A stretch of DNA of 64,000 nt from positions 1-64,000 of the forward strand of contig CANJRX010000004.1 in the NCBI GenBank assembly GCA_947476895.1, given 5' to 3'. The notes below the pieces were generated by a model. The model ran no database searches and had not been told where the DNA came from. It saw nothing but the letters and a program-made list of their open reading frames with translations. Source of the stretch: Fidelibacterota bacterium (GTDB lineage: Bacteria > Pseudomonadota > Alphaproteobacteria > Rhodospirillales > Rhodospirillaceae). Of this stretch, positions 28,397-35,791 are shown one piece after another. A program made the translations under genes and the position numbers. Position 1 is the stretch's first letter, and every line of letters starts with the position of its first letter.

Positions 28397-29218
28397 TTAC
28401 CAGTAATAAAACACCGTCACCACATGGGTGACGAGTGCGGCCAAGGTGGCGACGGAAAACGGCACGTGCACATAAAGCCAAACGCGCAACAGGCACCGCA
28501 GCTGCACGTCGCGGCGAATGCGTTTCAGAAGGTCTTCTTTGCGGATCAGGCGCGTCAGCAATTGGCGGCGTTGCGGTCCGTGGTCGCCGGACGTGCTGCT
28601 TTCGACAAAGTGCCGTGCCATGGTGGTGGGGCAATGTTCGTCAAAGCCACGCAGCTGTTGAAACACCGTTCCGCCGACGATGGTGTCTTGCGTGGATTTC
28701 AGCGCCGCGGCGTTGGTAGCGTCGTCCATCGTCATGGCGATCTGGCGCACGTCGCGATCCAGCTCGGCGATCTGGCCCAGCATGACCTCGGTTGAAAGGC
28801 CTTTGCGGTTCTCGGTCAGAAGTAACGGATAGCGCACGTAGAAATATAGCCCCACCATGCCGCTAATGATCGTCACCATCATCAACACATACAGTATCGA
28901 ATGGATGTTCAGGCCCACCTGGAAGCCCGAGTGCAGGGTAGCGATGAGTGCGAGGGCCGTGCCGAGGTAGATGTGGGCGGATAGCCAATCTTCCAATGAG
29001 ACTTTGCCCACGCCGTAACGGCGTTTGCGAATACCGAACCACGCCAGCCAAATCATCAGGCCGCCCGCGATACAGCCAAGCGTGTATCCCAACCACGTGC
29101 CGCCGTTGGGCGCGCCGAGCGGGCGGTCAATCAGGTAAATGCCAACGCTGACAGCCGCGAGCACAAGCGCCCACTTCAGGTAGCGGTGATTGCGATAGAC
29201 CAGGATCGACTCATGCAT
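28397..29218 (-). CDS. Di-heme cytochrome b membrane protein
   Basis: A 273-residue inner-membrane protein with five hydrophobic helices (about 15-30, 42-62, 81-99, 106-130, 246-270). Histidines at 82 and 96 in helix 3 and at 251 and 265 in helix 5 are each 14 residues apart, the spacing of two stacked b hemes across a membrane. A soluble cytoplasmic loop of about 110 residues lies between helices 4 and 5. It resembles ferric-reductase or b561-type quinol/cytochrome couplers only in layout. It sits between the Fe-S flavoprotein gene (12-base gap) and the decaheme gene, fitting electron transfer across the membrane. Confidence 0.78.
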   Translation of the reverse strand: MHESILVYRNHRYLKWALVLAAVSVGIYLIDRPLGAPNGGTWLGYTLGCIAGGLMIWLAWFGIRKRRYGVGKVSLEDWLSAHIYLGTALALIATLHSGFQVGLNIHSILYVLMMVTIISGMVGLYFYVRYPLLLTENRKGLSTEVMLGQIAELDRDVRQIAMTMDDATNAAALKSTQDTIVGGTVFQQLRGFDEHCPTTMARHFVESSTSGDHGPQRRQLLTRLIRKEDLLKRIRRDVQLRCLLRVWLYVHVPFSVATLAALVTHVVTVFYYW

Positions 29219-29230
29219 GATGCGTGATCC

Positions 29231-31627
29231 CTAGCCTGACAGCGTTGCGACGGACATGAACTCTTCCGGGCTCACACGCAGTGCTGCGCCAGTCGGGCAC
29301 GCGCGCACACACGATGCGCCGCCGGGAATGCCTTTGCACATGTCGCATTTTACCGCGCGCTTAGTCTTCTCGCCGTGATCATACCCGTTGTTGCCCTTGT
29401 AAGTCATGGCTTCGCCGGGCGCGGGGCCTTTGCCGAACAACAGCCACGAGAAGATGTTGAACTTCTCGTCAGGCGGATAAGCCAGTTGGATGACTTTGTA
29501 GGGGCAGTTCTGTTCGCAATTGCCGCAACCGATACAGCTGTCGTCGATGTAAACCTCTCCGCCCGGTGTGCGGTGAATGGCATTGGGCGGGCAGTCGGAC
29601 ATGCAGTGGGGATGCTCGCAGTGACGGCAGGATGTCGGTACATGCAATGTGGCGAAGGTCGGTCCGGCTTCCCGGTCCAGCCTTGAAATGCCGCCGTGGG
29701 TTTCAGCGCAGGCCTTTTCGCAATTGTCGCAATGAACACAAAGCGACTCATCGATCAGCAGCACGTCTGTGCCTTCGCCGACACCTTGCGCGATCAGGAA
29801 CTCGATGATGTTGCCGGCTTCGGGCTGCTTCTGCATCTGCTCGTTGGCTTTGATGCGCTGGCGGAATTTGGCTTCGACGTTAGCCTTCAACGTCGGGCTG
29901 CGATCGAGCAGGCTTTTGAAGGCGTCGCCCTTGATGCAGACAGTCTCGGTGTTGTGCGCGGCTTTGACCGTGGCCGAGCGCGGCATATCCGCGAGCAGCG
30001 CCATCTCACCGATGTAGTTGCCTGAGGGCACATAGCTCAGCACCACATCCTTGCCGCCGACGCGCATGGATACCGTGCACGATCCTGAGCGGATCAGGTG
30101 CATGTGGTCGCCCTTATCGCCTTGCGCAAAGATCACGTCGCCGGCTTTGAACTTCTGGATCTCAGCCGTTTCGACCAGTTCCATTAAGTCGGCAGCGGGC
30201 ACGCCCGGCGCGAGATGAGTCTGCACCTGACGCATGATCGCCACTTGATCCAGCGTACGGCGCACGCTGTCGACGGACTGCACCAGTTTCAACATCGTGC
30301 GGCGCGGCGTTTCAAACACGACACAATCACTGGCGGCGACAACGGTCGCGGAACGCCGGCGGCCTGAAATCAAACCCATCTCACCGAAGAACGCGCCGGG
30401 TCCGAGCGTGACGACTTTGCTGGGATCATTGGCGTCGATCTGAATGCCGACGGTGCCGCGCAAAACCGTGAAGAACGAACTGGTGTAATCGTTGCGTTTA
30501 AAGATCGTCGCGCCGGTCTTCAGCACATGGGTGTCGGAGTCCAGCATGGCTTCGCGCAATTGCAGCGGGTTCAAGCTGTGCCACACCGGAATGACTTCGC
30601 GGATTTCCGCCAGCACATCTTCAACGTTCGCCGGCTTCAGCCCGGCGAATTTACGTTCCAACAACGGCTGGTCGGCGGGCGCGATGGGGTTACCGACGAT
30701 GTACTCGACCACCTCATAGCCCTGGTTCATAGCCTGTTTGATCAGCGGATAACCGCCGAGCGCGCCGATGATATAAAGGCCCGGCACGTTGGACTCATAG
30801 GTCGAGCTGACTTCGGGCAACGACGTACGGTCTTCGTTGGGAAACTTGATGCCGCAGGATTCAACAAACTTGCGCGGGGCCGCCGCACCCAGGCGCGCAA
30901 TAATGCGGTCGCAAACCACGCGCGCCTGACCGTCGGCGGTGTTGAGAATGATCGCGTTCTCTTCGATCTTCGCAGTCTCGGCGCTGTGATAAACCTGGAT
31001 ATCACCCTTCTCGATAGCGTTGGTGATCAGCGTCAGGTTGCCCTGTTTGATGCGCGCGAATTCGCTTGAGCGATTGATCAGGATGACCGTGTTCTGTTTC
31101 GACAACGCGATGGCGTTCTCAATGCCTGCATCACCCGCGCCAATCACGACAATGGTTTCGGCTTCGTAAGCGTCGGGATCGTCTAACTGATACTGCACAT
31201 GCGGCAGATCGGCGCCCTCACAACGCAGCTTGTTGAGGTTGCCTTGCAAGCCGATCGCCAGCACGACGTTCTCAGCTTGGATCACTGCGCCGTCGGCTAG
31301 CTTCAATTTGAAAACCGCGCCGTCTTTTGTCACGGCGGTGACATCAGACTTATAGCGAACGTTGGCCTTCACGCCTTCGATCTGTTTGTTCCAATTGTCG
31401 AGAATGGTTTCGCGTTTGCCGGCACTGAATGTCACGTCGGCGCGCAAAGGCAGCACGTCAGGCGTTGCCATGACGTATTTGCCTTTTTGATATTTGTAGA
31501 TCGTGTCGGACAGGTGATCCGTGCGCTCGAGCAGCACGTGACTCACACCTGATTTCGCGGCGTGGGCGGCAGCACTCAGGCCGCCGGGCCCTGACCCGAC
31601 GATCGCGATCTTATAAGTATCCCCCAA
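29231..31627 (-). CDS. NAD(P)H-type flavoprotein fused to two cNMP-binding domains and a four-cluster ferredoxin
   Basis: A 798-residue cytoplasmic fusion, first gene of the operon. Residues 1-310 are a thioredoxin-reductase-like oxidoreductase with FAD (GSGPGG, 11-16) and nucleotide (GAGDAG, 163-168) motifs; no CxxC redox disulfide is evident. Two cyclic-nucleotide-binding domains follow (phosphate cassettes FGEMGLISGRRRSATV at 414 and IGEMALLADMPRSATV at 539). The C-terminus (620-785) is a PsrB/HybA-like ferredoxin with 16 cysteines: 630/633/636/640, 667/670/675/679, 698/701/704/708, 761/764/773/777. The start is TTG at 31627 with GAGGA upstream; the frame is closed by a stop just before. 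cNMP control of electron entry is inferred. Confidence 0.87.
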   Translation of the reverse strand: MGDTYKIAIVGSGPGGLSAAAHAAKSGVSHVLLERTDHLSDTIYKYQKGKYVMATPDVLPLRADVTFSAGKRETILDNWNKQIEGVKANVRYKSDVTAVTKDGAVFKLKLADGAVIQAENVVLAIGLQGNLNKLRCEGADLPHVQYQLDDPDAYEAETIVVIGAGDAGIENAIALSKQNTVILINRSSEFARIKQGNLTLITNAIEKGDIQVYHSAETAKIEENAIILNTADGQARVVCDRIIARLGAAAPRKFVESCGIKFPNEDRTSLPEVSSTYESNVPGLYIIGALGGYPLIKQAMNQGYEVVEYIVGNPIAPADQPLLERKFAGLKPANVEDVLAEIREVIPVWHSLNPLQLREAMLDSDTHVLKTGATIFKRNDYTSSFFTVLRGTVGIQIDANDPSKVVTLGPGAFFGEMGLISGRRRSATVVAASDCVVFETPRRTMLKLVQSVDSVRRTLDQVAIMRQVQTHLAPGVPAADLMELVETAEIQKFKAGDVIFAQGDKGDHMHLIRSGSCTVSMRVGGKDVVLSYVPSGNYIGEMALLADMPRSATVKAAHNTETVCIKGDAFKSLLDRSPTLKANVEAKFRQRIKANEQMQKQPEAGNIIEFLIAQGVGEGTDVLLIDESLCVHCDNCEKACAETHGGISRLDREAGPTFATLHVPTSCRHCEHPHCMSDCPPNAIHRTPGGEVYIDDSCIGCGNCEQNCPYKVIQLAYPPDEKFNIFSWLLFGKGPAPGEAMTYKGNNGYDHGEKTKRAVKCDMCKGIPGGASCVRACPTGAALRVSPEEFMSVATLSG

Positions 31628-31927
31628 AGTTCATCCTCGTGTGCTGATGGTCCTTTCAGGACCACCTGGAATACCCACTTGTCCCCGTCTTACGGGCACA
31701 ATTTCTTGTCCCGCCTACGATTAGTCGTACCCAAGGAATCATTAAGTTTCCAGCGATTTTTGTCGCATTGTGGGGTGTAAGCCAAGATACAGAAGGTCGT
31801 TTGATACAATTTGAAATATTCAACTATACCTACGCGGGAACACACTCATGTAAGCGCTCACTTTTCATATTAAAACCCGCCTGTTAGAGCATTCATCCAC
31901 AGGCCATCGCCGGAACAGGACCACGCG
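31628..31927. promoter_or_regulatory. Divergent control region between the redox operon and hrpB
   Basis: These 300 bases hold no gene. Near the operon start a small hairpin (TGGTCC, five bases, GGACCA; 31648-31664) would lie in the leader. At 31811-31823 is a short inverted repeat TTGAA-ATA-TTCAA, preceded by TTGAT at 31801. It falls within a possible sigma-70 promoter for hrpB (TTGATA at 31801, TATACC at 31825). The repeat could be an operator; it does not match the FNR/Crp site spacing well. The minus-strand promoter was not identified. Confidence 0.35.
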
Positions 31928-34423
31928 TTGAACTTCGCCTCTGCTTTACCCATCGATCGTATCCTGGCTGATGTCGCCCAGGCTTTGGCGACTCACGCAT
32001 CGGCCGTTGTGTTGGCGGCACCCGGCGCCGGTAAAACCACACGGATTCCATTGGCTTTGCTTGATGCGCCCTGGCTCGCGGGAAAAACCATTTTGATGCT
32101 GGAACCGCGGCGTCTGGCGGCGCGCATGGCCGCGGCACGCATGGCCGGAACGCTGGGTGAAAAACTCGGCGAGACCGTCGGATATCGCGTACGTCTTGAG
32201 TCAAAGGTTTCGGCCCGCACGCGTATTGAAGTTGTAACCGAAGGCATTCTGACGCGCCGGCTGCAAACCGACGGCGATCTGTCCGGTGTCGGGCTTCTGA
32301 TCTTCGACGAATTTCATGAACGCAGTTTGGACGCGGATTTGGGATTGGCGTTGGCGCTGGATGTACAGCGGGCTTTGCGGCCCGATCTCAAAATCCTCGT
32401 CATGTCGGCGACCCTGGATGATCAAGCTGTCGCGGCGTTGCTGGGTAGTGCGCCTGTCATCGCTTGTGATCACCGTCCGTTTCCGGTCGAAACGCGGTAC
32501 CTGGATAAAGCCGCTGGCGATGATCTGCCGCGTGAAATGACGTCTCTCATCCGCCGCGCGCTGGATGAAGAAACCGGCAGTATTCTTGCGTTTCTGCCGG
32601 GTGAGGGCGAAATTCGCCGCACCGCTGCGGCTTTGGCGGATGGCTATTTGCCCGCGCAAACCATCATCGCGCCCTTGTTCGGAGCGTTGTCGCACGATGA
32701 TCAGCAACGCGCCGTCGACCCACCGCCGCCTGGCGTGCGCAAAGTGGTTCTGGCCACCACCATCGCCGAAACCAGCCTCACCATTGAAGGCGTGCGCGTA
32801 GTGGTGGACTGCGGTTTCAAACGTGCGCCGCGCTTTGATGCGCGCCGCGGCATGACCCAGTTGATGACTGTGCGTGTGTCGCGCGCCGCCGCTGAACAGC
32901 GGCGCGGCCGTGCAGGACGTCTGGAGCCGGGCGTGTGTTATCGCCTGTGGACTGCGCCCGAAGATCGCGGCCTGAAAGCGTTCGACGAGCCTGAAATGTT
33001 GCAAGCGGATCTCGCGCCGCTGGTTTTGGATCTGGCCGCCTGGGGCGTACACGATCCCACATCTTTGCCATGGATGACGCCGCCGCCTGCGGGTGCTTAT
33101 GCCCAGGCCCAGGACGTGCTGCGCCGGCTCGATGCTCTGGATGACAGTGGGCGCATTACCGCTGAAGGCAAAGCCATGGCGACACTGCCGCTGCATCCGC
33201 GCCTGGCTCATCTGGTTCACCGCGGCAACGATTTGGGTCATGGCGGGCTGGCGTGCGACACGGCGGCGTTGTTGGCCGAACGCGATATTCTCGTCGGCAC
33301 ACGCGATCCGGATTTACGCCTGCGCTTAGAAGCGATCATTGGTCGCGAGCGTGGCTTGCGCGTCAACCATGCGGCGCTTGCGCGCGTCAAAGCGGCTGCG
33401 CGGCAAATTCGTGGGCTCGCGCGTGTGAAAGACGACGCTCAGCGCGCGGATCACGCGGGTGTTCTGGTGGCCTTGGCGTACCCCGACCGCATCGCCCAGC
33501 GCCGTGGCACAGGCGGTAAATATCGCCTCTCCGGCGGCGGCGGAGCCTTCGTCGATGATGCAGATCCCCTTGCGGCACAGGACTTTCTTGCCGTTGCCGA
33601 TCTCGATGGTGCCGCGCGCGACGCCCGTATTTATCTGGCCACACCCCTCACACGCGCCGAACTCGAAGATGCTTTTGCCACTGACATCAAAGACGTCGAC
33701 GACGTTTCCTGGGACAGCCGCGAGCAGATTGTGCAAATGCGCCGCCAGCGTCGTTTGGGTGCCTTGGTGCTGGAAGACAAGCCTTTCAACAAAGCCGATC
33801 CGGTTTTGGTCAAAGCCGCCATGGTCGCAGGCATTCGCGATATGGGCCTCACCGCATTACCGTGGACGGACGGCGCGCGTGGCCTTCAGCAGCGTGTGGC
33901 GGTGTTGCGCAAAGCGTTTCCTGAACAGGACTGGCCCGACCTGTCGGACGCGGCCTTGAGCGAAAGTCTTGATGACTGGCTCACGCCATATCTCGATGGC
34001 GTCACGCGCCGCGCACATCTCAGCAATCTCGATTTGCACGAAGCGTTACGCGCGTTGCTGCCGTGGCCGCTGCCGCAGAAGCTCGATGAACAAGCCCCGA
34101 CACATCTCGGCGTACCGTCCGGATCGCAAATCGCCGTGGACTACAGTGCCGACGGTGGACCGGCTCTGCATGTGAAGTTGCAGGAAGTGTTCGGCTTGCG
34201 CGATACGCCGGCCATTGCCGGCGGCCGTGTGCCTGTGACATTGCATTTGCTATCGCCCGCACGCCGGGCATTGGCCGTCACGCGTGATCTGAAAAGCTTC
34301 TGGGCGAATGTCTACCCGCAAGTGCGCGGCGAGATGCGCGGAGACTACCCGCGCCACATTTGGCCCGAAAATCCACTGGAAGCGACGCCGACAAAACGGT
34401 CACTTAAGCCCCGTGGAACCTAG
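31928..34423 (+). CDS. hrpB: ATP-dependent RNA helicase HrpB
   Basis: An 831-residue DEAH-type helicase of the HrpB family. Motif I reads LAAPGAGKTTRIPLALL, motif II FDEFHERSLDADL, motif III VMSATLD, and motif VI RRGRAGRLEPG. HA2-like and HrpB C-terminal regions complete the family length. The start is TTG at 31928 with AGGACC eight bases upstream; no ATG or GTG precedes the conserved N-terminus. Its cellular role is poorly known; it is not linked to the neighbouring redox operon except by divergent promoters. The 3' end overlaps the rlmJ stop by four bases. Confidence 0.93.
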   Translation: MNFASALPIDRILADVAQALATHASAVVLAAPGAGKTTRIPLALLDAPWLAGKTILMLEPRRLAARMAAARMAGTLGEKLGETVGYRVRLESKVSARTRIEVVTEGILTRRLQTDGDLSGVGLLIFDEFHERSLDADLGLALALDVQRALRPDLKILVMSATLDDQAVAALLGSAPVIACDHRPFPVETRYLDKAAGDDLPREMTSLIRRALDEETGSILAFLPGEGEIRRTAAALADGYLPAQTIIAPLFGALSHDDQQRAVDPPPPGVRKVVLATTIAETSLTIEGVRVVVDCGFKRAPRFDARRGMTQLMTVRVSRAAAEQRRGRAGRLEPGVCYRLWTAPEDRGLKAFDEPEMLQADLAPLVLDLAAWGVHDPTSLPWMTPPPAGAYAQAQDVLRRLDALDDSGRITAEGKAMATLPLHPRLAHLVHRGNDLGHGGLACDTAALLAERDILVGTRDPDLRLRLEAIIGRERGLRVNHAALARVKAAARQIRGLARVKDDAQRADHAGVLVALAYPDRIAQRRGTGGKYRLSGGGGAFVDDADPLAAQDFLAVADLDGAARDARIYLATPLTRAELEDAFATDIKDVDDVSWDSREQIVQMRRQRRLGALVLEDKPFNKADPVLVKAAMVAGIRDMGLTALPWTDGARGLQQRVAVLRKAFPEQDWPDLSDAALSESLDDWLTPYLDGVTRRAHLSNLDLHEALRALLPWPLPQKLDEQAPTHLGVPSGSQIAVDYSADGGPALHVKLQEVFGLRDTPAIAGGRVPVTLHLLSPARRALAVTRDLKSFWANVYPQVRGEMRGDYPRHIWPENPLEATPTKRSLKPRGT

Positions 34424-35277
34424 CTTTCTTGCGTTTCTGATTTTTTAATCCAGCGCGCAAAATGCTTGCCGCGGCCGAAGGTTTTTGCGATCCAATTTCC
34501 GGCCGTCGTCATGTCGGCGTCGAACTTCCACGGTGGATTGACCACGACCAACCCCGTGCCGCGCAGGCCCGGCGTTGCTTCCCCGGGCTTCACGGTGCTC
34601 AGCGACAATTCGCAATGAAAAATCTCGCCGTCCACTTGCTCTTTGATGCCGTCGAGCAGCGCTTGGTGGCGGCCTTCTTTCAGCACCGGATACCAGACGA
34701 CATACATGCCTTCGCGCCACTTCTTGACGGACTCTGCCAGCTTCTCGGGCACCGTTGTGTATTCAGTTTTGACCTCGTAGCTGGGATCGATCAGCACTAG
34801 GCCGCGGCGGATCTTCGGTGGTGTTAGACCAACCATCGCTTCAAGACCGTCGCGTTTGTGCACAGTGATGCGGTCGTCCTTACGCGCCCAGCGGCCGAGG
34901 TTAGGGAAGGCCGTGGCGTGAAGTTCGTTCAGGATCAAGCTGTCGTCATCGCGCATGTAAACGCGGGCGAGGGCGGGCGAGCCTGGATAGCGTTTGAGCA
35001 CCCCATCGGGATTTAAGCGGCGCAGCGCTTCCAAATATTCGTGAACACCGCGCGGCGCACCCGTAGCGTTCCATAGCTGCGCGACGCCTTCTTTGTATTC
35101 CTGGGTTTTCTGAGCTGCGAAACCGGCGAGGTCATAGTCGCCTTCGCCGGCATAAAGATCGATCACGCTGAACGGTTTGTCTTTCTTCGCCAGATGCTCG
35201 AGCAGCAGACACAGGGCGATGTGCTTGTGCACGTCGGCGGGGCCGCCCGCATGATAGGTGTGCTGGTAGCTCAGCAT
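34420..35277 (-). CDS. rlmJ: 23S rRNA (adenine2030-N6)-methyltransferase RlmJ
   Basis: A 285-residue SAM-dependent methyltransferase acting on 23S rRNA A2030. The N-terminus MLSYQHTYHAGGPADVHKHI is the RlmJ hallmark (family: MLSYRHAFHAGNHADVLKH). The catalytic motif reads LIDPSYEVK instead of the common DPPYE; serine at this place is seen in some N6-adenine methyltransferases. Length is normal. It is convergent with hrpB and apparently monocistronic. Confidence 0.93.
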   Translation of the reverse strand: MLSYQHTYHAGGPADVHKHIALCLLLEHLAKKDKPFSVIDLYAGEGDYDLAGFAAQKTQEYKEGVAQLWNATGAPRGVHEYLEALRRLNPDGVLKRYPGSPALARVYMRDDDSLILNELHATAFPNLGRWARKDDRITVHKRDGLEAMVGLTPPKIRRGLVLIDPSYEVKTEYTTVPEKLAESVKKWREGMYVVWYPVLKEGRHQALLDGIKEQVDGEIFHCELSLSTVKPGEATPGLRGTGLVVVNPPWKFDADMTTAGNWIAKTFGRGKHFARWIKKSETQES

Positions 35278-35791
35278 CCGAGTCGGGCCCTAAACCCGAG
35301 CGTCTTTCGTGCGGAACTCAAACCAAATAGGCACATTATATTTATGTCTTTAAACAGGGGATTTCGTGGTGCGGCGGCAGTGTTCGCACAGGCTTAGGCG
35401 CGGTGACTACGGGCTTTTCCGGATTAGACGGCTAATTATGCCAATATCCCCACTTTTGTAACTTAATTACAAAATGTATCAAATTAAGGACATAAATGTG
35501 CATTTTGATGCACCGCACAAACGTACCTTTAAGGGGGTCTGGCGCTCTGGTATAAATACGTCCGGAAGATGCCGGTCTAAAAGCCGGTTTTTCGAACTCC
35601 GTTCTGAGGTGGTGACAACCGCATGGCACATAATTTCTCAACGTGCCGCATTGCGTTCATCTTCCCGCCATGATTCTCGTTCAAAAGATTGATCGCTAAA
35701 CGGCATTACTCCGTAAGCCTGTGTGGGCGGGCGCGGATCAAGTGACCGGTTCGATGCAAAGAACAAAACGGACAAGGAAAGTCTAAACAAA
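35278..35791. other. Gene-free leader region with palindromes before the glucan synthase
   Basis: These 514 bases contain no convincing gene; reading frames at 35432-35692 lack family features and good starts. An 8-bp inverted repeat (TTTTGTAA, five bases, TTACAAAA) lies at 35454-35474 and a 6-bp one (GTGCAT-TTTG-ATGCAC) at 35498-35513, in an AT-rich stretch unlike the neighbours. They could be operator sites or hairpins in a long leader of the gene at 35792. Confidence 0.4.

Noticed and set aside
31801-31823. Possible FNR/Crp-type site between hrpB and the redox operon
   Set aside because: The TTGAT...TTGAA...TTCAA arrangement does not have the four-base-spaced TTGAT/ATCAA half-sites; only a short inverted repeat is claimed.
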